In this document: piece by piece, positions 55,938-64,000 of the stretch
Position numbering within the stretch: position 1 is the first letter of the stretch
How the letters are laid out: the number at the start of each line of letters is the position of its first letter
Source of the DNA: Nonomuraea gerenzanensis
Lineage (GTDB): Bacteria > Actinomycetota > Actinomycetes > Streptosporangiales > Streptosporangiaceae
NCBI RefSeq assembly: GCF_020215645.1
Contig: NZ_CP084058.1
Coordinates: forward strand, 9,238,001-9,302,000
Direction: 5' to 3'
Length of the DNA stretch: 64,000 nt
Notes under the pieces: model-generated
What the model was told of the DNA's origin: nothing
Databases searched by the model: none
Seen by the model: only the letters and a program-made list of their open reading frames with translations
Made by a program: the position numbers and the translations under genes

Positions 55938-56381
55938 ATGACCTTTCAGACCGGGCACATCGGGCTCAACGTCACCGACCTCGACACCTCCAGGGAGTTC
56001 TACCGGCGGGTCTTCGGGTTCACGGTGGCGGTCGAGTCGCAGGAGGACGGGCGGCGCTACGTGTTCCTGGCCCAGGACGGCACGCTGGTGCTGACGCTGT
56101 GGCAGCAGAGCGAGGGCCGCTTCGGCCCCGGGCTGCCCGGCCTGCACCACCTGTCGTTCCAGGTGGCGGACCTCGACGCGGTGCGGCGCGCCGAGCAGAC
56201 CATCAGAGAGCTGGGCGCGACCCTGCACCACGACGGCATCGTGCCGCACCGCGAGGGCGCCGCCTCCGGCGGGGTGTTCTTCGAGGACCCCGACGGCATC
56301 CGGCTGGAGATCTACGCCCCGGACGCCGCCGGCGACAGGACCGCGCCCACGGCAGGCGCTCCCACCTGCGGGTTCTTCTAA
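55938..56381 (+). CDS. VOC-superfamily (glyoxalase/dioxygenase-like) protein
   Basis: A 147-residue single-domain VOC metal enzyme: GHIGLNVTDLDTSREFYRRV, LHHLSFQVADLDAV and FFEDPDGIRLEIYAPD supply the usual His/Glu metal ligands. The substrate is unknown; glyoxalase, dioxygenase or binding functions are possible. It follows GAGGAG. The stop overlaps the next start (TAATG), so it is coupled to the PNPOx gene. Confidence 0.9.
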   Translation: MTFQTGHIGLNVTDLDTSREFYRRVFGFTVAVESQEDGRRYVFLAQDGTLVLTLWQQSEGRFGPGLPGLHHLSFQVADLDAVRRAEQTIRELGATLHHDGIVPHREGAASGGVFFEDPDGIRLEIYAPDAAGDRTAPTAGAPTCGFF

Positions 56382-57241
56382 TGGCACGCCATCCGGGCGA
56401 GGTCGCCGTGCAGCGTCGCGCCGGGGTGCGGCTGGAGGAGCACGGCAGCTCCCGCACGCGGCCCGAGCTCCCGGCCGTGGCGGCGGCGTTCCTGCGTGAC
56501 CAGCGCATGATCGTGGCCGGGGCCGCCGACGACCTCGGGCGGCTGTGGGCGAGCGTGCTCACGGGGCCCGCCGGGTTCGCCGACGTGGTGGACGACCGCA
56601 CGATGGTGCTGCACGCGCTGCCCGCCGAGGGCGATCCGCTGCACGGGCTGTTCGCGGCGGAGCGGGACCTCGGGCTGCTGGCCATCGAGCCGCACACGCG
56701 GCGCAGGATGCGGGTGAACGGCACCGCCGTACAGGCCGGGCAGTCCCTCGTGGTCTGGACGGAGCAGGTCTACAGCAACTGCCCCAAGTACATCCAGACC
56801 CGCGAGCCCGCCACGGCCCCCGGCAGCCCGGCCCTGCTGGGCGGCGGCACGTCCCTGGCGGAGCGGCAGCAGGGCTGGATCGCGGCGGCGGACACGTTCT
56901 TCATCGCCACGCGGGCCGCGGGCTTCGGGGCGGACGTGTCGCACCGGGGCGGCAACCCCGGCTTCGTCCGCGTCACCGGGCCGCGCTCGCTGGAGTTCCC
57001 CGACTACCCGGGCAACGGCATGTTCATGACGCTCGGCAACCTGGAGCTGGACCCGGCGGCCGGGCTGCTCTTCCCCGACTGGGAGCGGGGCGAGACGCTG
57101 CAGCTCACCGGCAGGGCGCGGGTGGAGTGGGGCGAGCGTCCCGTGGTGCGGTTCGAGCTGGACGCGTACGCTCACCTGGCAGGTCTCCTGCCCGCCGGCT
57201 GGTCGGCGCCCGGCTACCACCGGTTCAACCCGCCCGTGTAG
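56381..57241 (+). CDS. Pyridoxamine-5'-phosphate-oxidase-family flavoprotein
   Basis: A 286-residue FMN/F420-binding split-barrel protein. RTRPELPAVAAAFLRDQRMI, RRMRVNGTAV, EQVYSNCPKYIQTR and FPDYPGNGMFMTLGNLELDP are typical of the large PNPOx-like subgroup encoded near VOC or ferredoxin genes. It is coupled to the VOC gene by one base. With the CGNR regulator it forms a small inducible unit, perhaps for detoxifying electrophiles; this is inference. Confidence 0.9.
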   Translation: MARHPGEVAVQRRAGVRLEEHGSSRTRPELPAVAAAFLRDQRMIVAGAADDLGRLWASVLTGPAGFADVVDDRTMVLHALPAEGDPLHGLFAAERDLGLLAIEPHTRRRMRVNGTAVQAGQSLVVWTEQVYSNCPKYIQTREPATAPGSPALLGGGTSLAERQQGWIAAADTFFIATRAAGFGADVSHRGGNPGFVRVTGPRSLEFPDYPGNGMFMTLGNLELDPAAGLLFPDWERGETLQLTGRARVEWGERPVVRFELDAYAHLAGLLPAGWSAPGYHRFNPPV

Positions 57242-57296
57242 CCGCGGCACTCAACCCTGCGGCCCTCTCAGGTGTCCTTGGGGGGCGGAGGTGCGA

Positions 57297-57791
57297 GTGG
57301 ACGATCCAACGTTCGAGACATTTGTGGCGCAGCGCCTGCCTGCGCTCTATCGCTACGCGATGGTCCTGACCCAGAACCGGCACGACGCCGAGGACCTGGT
57401 GCAGGAGGCGCTCACCCGCACCGGCCTGCGCTGGTCCGCCGTCAGGCGGAAGGACTCCCCCGAGGGGTACGTCCGCACGGCCATGATCCGCATCATGGCC
57501 AACCGCTGGCGGCGGCCCAGGCGTGAGGTCAGCGTGGCGGCGCCGCCCGAGCCCGCGGCCGAGGACCTCGGCCTGGAACGCCTGCTGGACGACGCGGGGG
57601 TGCGCTCCCGGGTCGCCGAGCTGCCACCCCGTACGCGCGCCGTCCTGGTGCTGCGTTACGTCGAGGAGCGCAGCGACGAGGAGATCGCCCGGCTGCTGGG
57701 CTGCAGCCGGAGCAGCGTCAAGAGCCAGGCCTCGCGGGGACTCGCCCGCCTGCGCGAGGCCGTCGAACGCGCGGAGGTGGACCATGGATGA
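57297..57791 (+). CDS. ECF sigma factor, SigE family
   Basis: A 164-residue sigma-70 relative. Region 2 LYRYAMVLTQNRHDAEDLVQ and region 4 LPPRTRAVLVLRYVEERSDE, then EIARLLGCSRSSVKSQASRG. No extra C-terminal domain. GTG 57297 has GGAGG upstream; GTG 57291 is an alternative. The stop overlaps the next gene by eight bases, so sigma factor and membrane partner are coupled. Confidence 0.93.
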   Translation: MDDPTFETFVAQRLPALYRYAMVLTQNRHDAEDLVQEALTRTGLRWSAVRRKDSPEGYVRTAMIRIMANRWRRPRREVSVAAPPEPAAEDLGLERLLDDAGVRSRVAELPPRTRAVLVLRYVEERSDEEIARLLGCSRSSVKSQASRGLARLREAVERAEVDHG

Positions 57792-59004
57792 CCTGGAGAA
57801 CCGGCTGGCCACGCTGCTGGGCGAGCCCGGCACGGCGGACCCGCCGCCGGACCTGGCGAGCCGGATCCACCGGTCCGTGGCCACCAGGCGCAGGAACCGC
57901 CGCGCGGCCTGGCTGTCCGCGCTGACCTGCGCGACCGCGGTGCTGGTCGCGGTGCCGCTGACCCTGCGCGGCGGGGACGGCGAGATGGCCGCCGCGGTCG
58001 ATCCCGAGCCCTCGCCCACCGTCACCCTGACCGTCATCGGGTCCGCGCCGCCCACGGACCGGCCCGTGCCCACCAGGACGATCACGATCTCTCCCGGCGG
58101 GGCCGAACCCCGGACGTTCGAGGAGCGGCTGCGCCGCCTGGCGACCGTGACGAGCGTCGCGGAGGTGGCGGCCCGTACGGCGACCGGCGAACGCTTCACG
58201 CCCCAGGCCATCGGCTCCGACGGCACCGTGCTCGGGCTCACCCCCGGCGGCAGGGTTGCGCGGGCGCCTGCGGACGGCGGCGCGCCCGCCGACGCCGGCT
58301 TCGCCGCGAAGTCGGGGCTGGGGGCGGCCGAGGGGCTGCTCACCTGGACGGAGAACGGCGAGCAGCGCTGCCGCACGGCCGACGGGCGGACGCGCACGAT
58401 CAGCCCTCAGGGCACCGATCCGCGAGCGCCCGTCTGGGTGGACGGCGACGCGATCGTGGGCAGCGACGTCATGCGGCAGCCCTGGGTGGCCACCGGCTGC
58501 GCGGAGCCCGGCAGGACGGTCACCGACGGCCGGCCCGCCACGGGGACGGCGGTGGCGTTCTCCTACCCCTACCTGTTCACGGTCGAGCCGGCCAACGACA
58601 AGAAGCTCAGGACGGTGGACGTGCGGACGCTGAAGGTCGTGGCCGAGCAACCGCTGCCGGAAGGGGTGCGGCCGCAGCCGATGGGCCGGGCACCGCAGCA
58701 GTGGTACGCCGCCGCCACCGACACGGCGTTCGTCTGGGTGGCCGGGGGCGAGCTGCGCTCGGGGTCGGCCGCCGACTGGCGGAAGTCGACGAGGACGTTC
58801 GGCGCGGTGCCGAAGCAGCTCAAGGGGGATCAGCCGCGCATGACGGCCGGGGACCGGCTGGCCGTGTACACGACGGGCAGCTTCTCACTGGTGCACGATC
58901 CCCTGACGGGGGCCACGCTGAAGCAACCCGGCCCGGTGCTGGCGGCCGGCCCGTGGTTGTTGTGGCAGCACGGCGACGCCTACCGGCTGGCCCGCGTGCG
59001 GTGA
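57784..59004 (+). CDS. Membrane partner of the ECF sigma factor, anti-sigma-like
   Basis: A 406-residue protein: a short cytoplasmic N-terminus (MDDLENRLATLLGEPGTADP), one TM helix (AAWLSALTCATAVLVAVPLT), and a large extracellular domain with beta-propeller-like repeats (VWVDGDAIVGSD, FSYPYLFTVEP, AFVWVAGGELRSGS). There is no ZAS Cys/His motif, so it is not a classical zinc anti-sigma factor. The eight-base overlap with the sigma gene suggests a regulatory pair. Confidence 0.85.
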   Translation: MDDLENRLATLLGEPGTADPPPDLASRIHRSVATRRRNRRAAWLSALTCATAVLVAVPLTLRGGDGEMAAAVDPEPSPTVTLTVIGSAPPTDRPVPTRTITISPGGAEPRTFEERLRRLATVTSVAEVAARTATGERFTPQAIGSDGTVLGLTPGGRVARAPADGGAPADAGFAAKSGLGAAEGLLTWTENGEQRCRTADGRTRTISPQGTDPRAPVWVDGDAIVGSDVMRQPWVATGCAEPGRTVTDGRPATGTAVAFSYPYLFTVEPANDKKLRTVDVRTLKVVAEQPLPEGVRPQPMGRAPQQWYAAATDTAFVWVAGGELRSGSAADWRKSTRTFGAVPKQLKGDQPRMTAGDRLAVYTTGSFSLVHDPLTGATLKQPGPVLAAGPWLLWQHGDAYRLARVR

Positions 59005-59009
59005 GCCGC

Positions 59010-59900
59010 TCAGGAGGGCAGGTGCTTCTCGAACCAGTGGTGCGCGTAGCGCTCGTCGTTGAACGCCGGCACCTCGGCGTACCCTGACGAGCGGTAGAGG
59101 GCGACGGCCTCGGTGAGGGCCCGGTTGGTCTCCAGGCGCAGCGTGCGTACGCCCTGCCGGGCGGCGTGCGCCTCCGCCTCGGCGAGCAGCCGGCGCCCCA
59201 GCCCGAGCCCGCGAGTGGCCGGATCGACCCACATGCGCTTGATCTCGGCCGTCGCCGGCTCGGGGTGCGGCTTCAGCGCCACGCAGCCCACCGGCTCGGC
59301 GTGCAGCGTGGCGACCAGCAGCAGCCCGGCGGGCGGGCGCAGCTCGCCGGCGGTGGCAGGAAGGCTGCGCGCCGGGTCGAACCCGCTCTCGAAGCGGCGG
59401 CCCAGCTCGGCGACGTAGGCCGCCAGGCAGTGGCGGGCGGCGGGATGCCCCGGGTCGAACGCGCCGATCTCCACCATGGAGGCGACGAGCAGCCGCTCGA
59501 CCTCGGCCATCGCGGTCACCAGCCGCTCGCGCTGCCCGTCGGACAGCGGCGCGAGCATCGCCGCCGCCGACTCGTCGGAGCGGCGGTCGAGCTCGGCCCG
59601 CTCGGCGGCCCCCGCCGGGGTGAGCCTGGCCGTGCGGACCCGCCCGTCGGGCCCGCCGGCCTCGACCACGACCAGGCCGTCGGCCTCCAGGGCGCGCAGC
59701 AGCCTGCTCAGGTATCCGGAGTCGAGCTCCAGCCGGGCCCGCAGCGCGCGCACCTCGCTGCCGCCCGCGCCGATCTCCCAGAGCAGCCGGGCCTGCCCGA
59801 GCGGCCGGCCGCGGCCCATGAACCCGTCGTCCAAAGCCCCGATGCGCTGCGTCACGGTGCGCTGGAAGCGGCGCACCCGCGCGATCGCCGTAGCGTCCAT
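59010..59900 (-). CDS. MarR-GNAT fusion regulator/acetyltransferase
   Basis: A 296-residue two-domain protein. The N-terminal MarR winged helix has SEVRALRARLELDSGYLSRL and LLRALEADGLVVVEAGGPDG, and the C-terminal GNAT domain (from about residue 165) has MWVDPATRGLGLGRRLLAEA, the acetyl-CoA loop, and RTLRLETNRALTEAVALYRS. The combination is a known actinomycete architecture; the domains may sense and acetylate an amine drug or metabolite. ATG 59900 follows TACGGT by six bases (leaderless). TTG 59921 is an alternative. Convergent with the anti-sigma-like gene. Confidence 0.9.
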   Translation of the reverse strand: MDATAIARVRRFQRTVTQRIGALDDGFMGRGRPLGQARLLWEIGAGGSEVRALRARLELDSGYLSRLLRALEADGLVVVEAGGPDGRVRTARLTPAGAAERAELDRRSDESAAAMLAPLSDGQRERLVTAMAEVERLLVASMVEIGAFDPGHPAARHCLAAYVAELGRRFESGFDPARSLPATAGELRPPAGLLLVATLHAEPVGCVALKPHPEPATAEIKRMWVDPATRGLGLGRRLLAEAEAHAARQGVRTLRLETNRALTEAVALYRSSGYAEVPAFNDERYAHHWFEKHLPS

Positions 59901-59924
59901 TCCCTGACCGTAGTCAGACAAGCC

Positions 59925-60188
59925 TCAGAACGCCATGGGGTCGGCGATCGGGACCGTGCTGTAGTCCTCGCCGGTGACCGGGCGGATCTCCTCCCAGTGC
60001 ACCCAGCGAGCGTTTCCCTCGTGGCGCACGCCCTCGTGCGCCTCCAGGGTGCGCGGCGGCCACAACAGGTAGCCCCACCGCGCCCCCTGGGCGTCGTCGC
60101 TCCAGGCCAGCAGGTAACGCGCCGCACCGTCGGGGACCGCCTCCACGAGGGGCGGGCGCCAGATCTCAGGCAGTTCCGCAGGGTTCAT
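59925..60188 (-). CDS. Small protein of unknown function
   Basis: An 87-residue protein starting MNPAELPEIWRPPLVEAVPD and rich in Trp and acidic residues: WSDDAQGARWGYLLWPPRTL, HEGVRHEGNARWVHWEEIRP. No family recognised. ATG 60188 was chosen because the upstream frame runs into the tRNA terminator. It ends 24 bases before the MarR-GNAT start on the same strand, so the two may be co-transcribed. Confidence 0.65.
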   Translation of the reverse strand: MNPAELPEIWRPPLVEAVPDGAARYLLAWSDDAQGARWGYLLWPPRTLEAHEGVRHEGNARWVHWEEIRPVTGEDYSTVPIADPMAF

Positions 60189-60235
60189 CACTCCATGATA
60201 CGAACTCCAGTTCGATAAAGCCATTGATCGGCACG

Positions 60236-60271
60236 CAAAAAGCCCGCCCGATCGTAGCGATCGGACGGGCT
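60236..60271 (-). terminator. Intrinsic terminator after tRNA-Ala
   Basis: On the minus strand a 14-bp stem with one mismatch or wobble (60258-60271 with 60241-60254), loop CTA, followed by TTTTT, just 5 bases beyond the tRNA 3' end. Confidence 0.85.
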
Positions 60272-60275
60272 GCTG

Positions 60276-60348
60276 TGGAGCTATGGGGATTCGAACCCCA
60301 GACCTCCTCCATGCCATGGAGGCGCGCTACCAACTGCGCCATAGCCCC
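60276..60348 (-). tRNA. tRNA-Ala, anticodon GGC
   Basis: A 73-base cloverleaf on the minus strand. Acceptor GGGGCTA pairs with TAGCTCC and contains the G3-U70 pair that identifies alanine; anticodon stem CCTCC/GGAGG with loop ATGGCAT (anticodon GGC, codon GCC/GCU); T-loop GGTTCGAATCC. CCA is not encoded. A terminator follows. Confidence 0.96.
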
Positions 60349-60417
60349 TCGTTGCGTGTAAAAGTGTATCCGACTCCTGGACCACCTGAGCACGCGTCGC
60401 CGAGGGGCCTGTGGCGG

Positions 60418-61932
60418 TCAGCCGATCGCGCCGGCCCTGTCGATGAGCGTGGCCAGCTCGGAGACCATCGGATCCTCCGAGGTGCCGGCCAGCCGCTCGG
60501 CGTGCTCGCCGAGCGTGCCCAGGTCCATGCCGAACGCCTCCCGGTCCCGCAGGTACACCGCGAACGCCGCGACCACGACGTCCACCTGCAGCCGGACGGA
60601 CGCCTGCGACCAGATGGAGGCAGCGAGGTCGCCGGAGCCCAGCGTCGCGCCGGTCTCGGAGGCGGCTCTGGTGTCAGGGTCCTGCCAGCGCACGGTGGCC
60701 TGGGCGAGCTGGCCCTCGGCGCCGGGCTTGAGCTTGAGCGCGTACAGGGCGGTCACGGAGTGGCCCGGGCCGATCTCGCCGCCGTCCCGGCTGTCGTCGC
60801 GGAACTCCTCGGTGGTCAGCGCGCGGTTCTCGTACCCGATGAGCCGGTAGCTCTCCACGACCGAGGGGTTGAAGACGACCTGGGCCTTGGCGTCGCGGGC
60901 CCGCAGGTCGAGGGTGGCGGGCAGCTGGGTGGTGAAGAGCTTGGTGGCCTCCTCCTCGCTGCTGACGTACACGGCCATGCCGTCGCCGGTGTCGGCCAGG
61001 CGCTCCATCAGCTCGTCGCCGTAGTCGCGGCCGACGCCGACCGTCAGCAGCGTGAGCTGCTTGGCGGCCTGCTCCTTGACCCGGTCCGAGATGGCCTGCC
61101 ACTGGGTGGCGCCCTGGTTGGCCAGGCCGTCGGAGAGCAGGATGACCCGGTTGGTGGCAGCGGGGCGGAACGCCTTGGACGCCTCCTGGTAGCCGGTGAG
61201 CACCCCCGCCTCCAGGTTCGTGCCGCCGGAGATGGACAGCCTCTCCACGGCCGCGCGCAGCTCCTGCCTGGCGGTCAGCGGGGTCATGGAGGCCAGCACC
61301 TCGGCGTCGTCGCTGAAGGAGACGATCGAGACCTGGTCGCCGGGGGCGAGCTGGTCGAGCAGCTTCAGCAGGGCTGCTTTGACCAGGTCCAGCCGGCCGG
61401 CCTCGGCCATCGAGCCGGAGACGTCCACCACGAACGTCAGGTTCGCGGGCCGCCGCTCGGCGGAGTCGGAGGCGCGCGTCTGCAAGCCGACCCGCAGGAC
61501 GGCCTCGTCGCGCTGGGGCAGCTTCGCGCCGTCCACGTGCACGGCGAACCCGTCACCCGACGGCTGCGCGTAGTCCTGCCGGAAGGCGTTCACCCACTCC
61601 TCGGGCCTGATCTCCCCCGGCGCGGGCCAGCGGCCCTCCTGGAGGGTACGGCGGGCGTAGCCGTACGAGGCGGTGTCCACGTCCAGGGCGAACGTGGAGA
61701 TCTGCGCGGTCGTCGTGTCCTTCTCGCTGTCCTGCCCGGCCGACGCGGACGCCTCGGCCCTGGCGGCCTCGCCGGATCCGGCGTCCTCCTGCTGAGGCGC
61801 GGCGGGTTGTCGCGGCGCGGCCGTCGCCATGGGGGCTCGCGCGCTGCTGGTGGATTCGCCGCTGCCGCCGCAGGCCGCCAGACCCAGCAGCGCGACCAGG
61901 CCCACGCCAACCACCAAAGGTCGAAATCTCAT
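60418..61932 (-). CDS. VWA-domain lipoprotein (DUF3520-type)
   Basis: A 504-residue surface lipoprotein. A signal peptide with lipobox LGLAACGG (Cys near residue 20), a Ser/Ala/Gln-rich spacer, then STFALDVDTASYGYARRTL, MIDAS FVVDVSGSMAEAGRLDLVKA, and a C-terminal DUF3520-like region (LIGYENRALTTEEF, RDDSRDGGEIGPGHSVTALY). It probably binds proteins or the cell wall. ATG 61932 follows GGAGGTG. Divergent from the AsnB-like gene. Confidence 0.92.
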   Translation of the reverse strand: MRFRPLVVGVGLVALLGLAACGGSGESTSSARAPMATAAPRQPAAPQQEDAGSGEAARAEASASAGQDSEKDTTTAQISTFALDVDTASYGYARRTLQEGRWPAPGEIRPEEWVNAFRQDYAQPSGDGFAVHVDGAKLPQRDEAVLRVGLQTRASDSAERRPANLTFVVDVSGSMAEAGRLDLVKAALLKLLDQLAPGDQVSIVSFSDDAEVLASMTPLTARQELRAAVERLSISGGTNLEAGVLTGYQEASKAFRPAATNRVILLSDGLANQGATQWQAISDRVKEQAAKQLTLLTVGVGRDYGDELMERLADTGDGMAVYVSSEEEATKLFTTQLPATLDLRARDAKAQVVFNPSVVESYRLIGYENRALTTEEFRDDSRDGGEIGPGHSVTALYALKLKPGAEGQLAQATVRWQDPDTRAASETGATLGSGDLAASIWSQASVRLQVDVVVAAFAVYLRDREAFGMDLGTLGEHAERLAGTSEDPMVSELATLIDRAGAIG

Positions 61933-62062
61933 CTCAACCACCTCCGAGTCGTACGACGGAAAGTGCTCCCGCGACGGCCGGGCGGTGACGCAAGCGAGCG
62001 CAAACCGCGATCAATACGTGATCAGTTGTGACAAATGAGGTGAATGAGGTAAGTCTGATGCG

Positions 62063-63853
62063 GTGCGCGTCTATTTAGGCATAGCCACAAAGCAGCGGGA
62101 CATTTCCCCGGCGGTTCTGAATAGAGCCCGTTCCGTTATCGAATGGGCCTTCCCCGTGCCTCCCGACGTCATCAGGGGCGCGGAATGGCACGGCAGGGGC
62201 GTCTCGCTGCTCGCCTGGACCAACGAGCCCGACGACTCCCGGCAGCCGCCGCTGATCACCGAGCAGCCCGGCGGCCGGATCGTCGGGCTCAACGGCCATC
62301 TGGCCGACCCGGCCGACATGGCGGCGCTGCCGGACGACTCCGTGGGCGGCTGCTTCTCGGCCTGGTTCGCCCGGGACGGCGAGCTGGGCGCGAGCACCGC
62401 GATCAACCGGGTCTGCCCCGTCTTCCACGCCGAGACGCCGGAGCTGCACGTCGTCGGCAGCCGCGCGCTGCTGGTGTACCTGGTGGCGGCGAACAGGACC
62501 GACGAGCGGATCGACTACGACGTGCTCGCCCTGCAGTCGATGGTCAGGCAGGGCTTCTTCCTGTCGGACGAGACGCCGTATCAGGGGGTGTCGGCGCTGC
62601 GGCCCAGCTCGCGCCTCATGGTGCGGGACGGCGTGCGGATCATCACCGAGACCCCGCTGCCGCAGGCGGCCCCCGCGCCCACGTCCGCGCGGCGCAAGCG
62701 GGCGGCGATCGGCGAGCTGGCCGACGCGCTGCTGGCCACCGTGGCGCCGCTGCGCGACCTGGACGAGCCGGTGAACCTGGCGCTGACCGGCGGCCGTGAC
62801 ACCCGCATCCTGGCGGCGCTGCTGCACGCGGCCCGGGTGCCCTTCAGGGCGACGACGAACGGGCTCGACACGCACCCGGACGTGATCATCGCGCGCACGA
62901 TCGCGGACCGGCTCGGGGTCGAGCACACGGTCATCGCGCCGCCGCAGACCGCCGCCAAGGACGCGGTGCTGGTGGAGCATCCGCGCGTCCGCGCCTGGGA
63001 GACGCTGCGCACCTGCGAGGGCATGACCTCGGCGTACGAGTCGATCGTGAGCTACCTGCCGTACTCCGGCAAGCCCACCATGTCGGGCCAGAGCGGCGAG
63101 ACACTGCGCGCGGGCAGCCTGAACCTGCTCCAGAGCGACCTCGCCGACCAGGCCCTGCGACGGCGCATCGAGACCACGTTCCGCAAGGACGCCAAACTGT
63201 TCACCGCCGAGGCCGACGAGCACGCCCGCGCGCTGGCCGCGCCGTGGCTGGCGCGGCCCGACCGGCTGGAGGCGCTGGACCACCTCTACATCTGGTACAA
63301 GGTGGGGCGCTGGCAGGCCAGCGCCCGCGCGGGCTCGCTGCGGCGCGGCGATCCCGTGCGCCCTTTTCTGGACAATCGCGTGGTACGGGCGGCGCTGAGC
63401 CTCGATCAGAGCTGGCGGCTGTCCGAAGAGGTCATTTACACGCTGATATTGCGTCTGGCGCCGGAATTGCGGGAGGTGCCGATCGAGGGAAAGCCGTGGC
63501 GTTTCACGGAGAACGCCGCCCCGCGACGCCGCCTCCCCTGGCCGCCCCGCCTGCCCGCCCCTCCCCCGCACCTGCCCACCACCAGGACCGGCGGCGGCTG
63601 GAGCTGGCGCACCAGCCCCGGCCCCGCACTCACGGACGTGCTGCGCGAGCAGGTGCTCGGCAGCCTCGACGCCCTCGCCCCGATCGTCGAGCCGGACGAG
63701 GTGCGGGCTATCTTCGCCGACCCGGTCGTCCGCAAACCGGCCCTGGCCTGGCACCTCTACACCGTCAGCACCCTGCTGACCGGCCTGTATCCCGGCAAGG
63801 CGCCCGAGGACCTGCCGCAGATCACGGTTTCCAGGCCGGATCCCGGCCGATGA
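62063..63853 (+). CDS. Asparagine-synthase-like protein without N-terminal Cys
   Basis: A 596-residue protein. The N-terminal half resembles the glutaminase fold of AsnB but starts MRVYLGIATK, so the catalytic Cys2 is missing. The C-terminal half has the PP-loop-like LALTGGRDTRILAALLHAAR (Gly-Gly-Arg-Asp for SGGxDS), HPDVIIARTIADRLGVEHTV and VRPFLDNRVVRAALSLDQSW. It may adenylate a carboxylate and ligate an unknown amine. Lasso-peptide cyclases and unusual amide synthases share this architecture. No precursor peptide, protease or RRE gene is visible next to it. GTG start; no clear RBS. Confidence 0.85.
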   Translation: MRVYLGIATKQRDISPAVLNRARSVIEWAFPVPPDVIRGAEWHGRGVSLLAWTNEPDDSRQPPLITEQPGGRIVGLNGHLADPADMAALPDDSVGGCFSAWFARDGELGASTAINRVCPVFHAETPELHVVGSRALLVYLVAANRTDERIDYDVLALQSMVRQGFFLSDETPYQGVSALRPSSRLMVRDGVRIITETPLPQAAPAPTSARRKRAAIGELADALLATVAPLRDLDEPVNLALTGGRDTRILAALLHAARVPFRATTNGLDTHPDVIIARTIADRLGVEHTVIAPPQTAAKDAVLVEHPRVRAWETLRTCEGMTSAYESIVSYLPYSGKPTMSGQSGETLRAGSLNLLQSDLADQALRRRIETTFRKDAKLFTAEADEHARALAAPWLARPDRLEALDHLYIWYKVGRWQASARAGSLRRGDPVRPFLDNRVVRAALSLDQSWRLSEEVIYTLILRLAPELREVPIEGKPWRFTENAAPRRRLPWPPRLPAPPPHLPTTRTGGGWSWRTSPGPALTDVLREQVLGSLDALAPIVEPDEVRAIFADPVVRKPALAWHLYTVSTLLTGLYPGKAPEDLPQITVSRPDPGR

Positions 63854-64000
63854 GCCCGAGGAAGCGGTCGAGCGCCGGCGCGTCGGCGGGCACCGGCACC
63901 TCGGCCCCGAACGCCCCGCGCTCGCGGCCCGTCGGCGCCATCCGCTCGGCGAAGGCCAGCAGCGCGGCGGCCGTCTCCTCGTCCACCTCGTAGCCGAGGC
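63822..64000 (-). CDS. TIGR03086-like (mycothiol-dependent isomerase family) C-terminus, cut by window edge
   Basis: The last 58 codons are seen: YEVDEETAAALLAFAERMAP, then FGAEVPVPADAPALDRFLGL and a final IGRDPAWKP stop. This tail is typical of TIGR03086/maleylpyruvate-isomerase-type DinB-fold proteins, which use mycothiol or bind metal. The N-terminal domain lies beyond the window. It overlaps the AsnB-like 3' end by 32 bases. Confidence 0.6.
   Translation of the reverse strand, partial: LGYEVDEETAAALLAFAERMAPTGRERGAFGAEVPVPADAPALDRFLGLIGRDPAWKP

Noticed and set aside
61829..62038. 69-codon plus-strand frame upstream of the AsnB-like gene as a lasso precursor
   Set aside because: It overlaps the VWA lipoprotein start region, has no RBS or leader/core pattern, and its last 17 codons lack the usual core features.

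Overview
The window is high-GC DNA from a filamentous actinomycete. The closest fit is Nonomuraea or another Streptosporangiaceae. The reasons are a tricorn-type protease, an F420-dependent oxidoreductase, a GuaB1-type IMPDH relative, the BfaA/BfaB pair for 10-methyl fatty acids, a secreted esterase with a cellulose-binding module, frequent GTG/TTG starts and many probable leaderless promoters. This placement is inferred from gene content and was not tested by alignment. The window is chromosomal, with genes on both strands; apart from one insertion sequence there is no sign of plasmid or phage.

Layout. 1-8.7 kb: truncated tricorn protease (-), small membrane protein, F420 oxidoreductase, leuS (-) with a leucine-codon leader peptide and terminator, and a Pro/Trp-rich membrane protein. 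8.7-16.7 kb: lipid-oxidation block with two CYP124-like P450s that share a promoter element, an alpha/beta hydrolase, a GMC oxidoreductase and an acyl-CoA ligase; a THUMP-type RNA methyltransferase is interleaved. 16.7-24.6 kb: HAD phosphatase, aminoglycoside-phosphotransferase-like protein, secreted CE1-CBM2 esterase, bfaA-bfaB (-) and a Ser/Thr kinase (-). 24.7-29.3 kb: coupled alpha-methylacyl-CoA racemase and CYP142-like P450, then a flavin monooxygenase divergent from a TetR gene across paired operators. 29.4-33.7 kb: guaB1, SDR, FKBP and ATP-dependent DNA ligase. 33.9-38 kb: an RlpA-type gene split by an IS5-like element, two small proteins and a frameshifted LuxR remnant. 38-44 kb: epoxide-hydrolase/NTF2-like group with two palindromic operators, minisatellites, a DUF4192 protein and an SDR. 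44-49 kb: EI24, Maf, DUF937, ftsH and a membrane protein, all on the minus strand. 49-57 kb: DUF3616, PTH2-like and MFS genes, a GlxA-type regulator, a flavin monooxygenase with TetR, and a CGNR regulator followed by VOC and PNPOx genes that share a new inverted-repeat operator. 57-64 kb: ECF sigma with membrane partner, MarR-GNAT fusion, tRNA-Ala(GGC), VWA lipoprotein, an AsnB-like protein and a truncated TIGR03086-like gene.

How the genes work together. The most coherent theme is catabolism of methyl-branched lipids or sterol side chains: terminal hydroxylation (CYP124/CYP142-like), alcohol oxidation (GMC), CoA activation (FadD) and C2-methyl epimerisation (AMACR-like). The BfaA/BfaB pair makes 10-methyl branched chains, so the same region may both build and degrade methyl-branched lipids. 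The most notable regulatory signals are the leuS leader-peptide attenuator, the CTAACG-N18-CGTTAG operator (three copies), the TGGAC-N6-GTCCA pair, and short tandem duplications covering stop codons at three convergent gene junctions.
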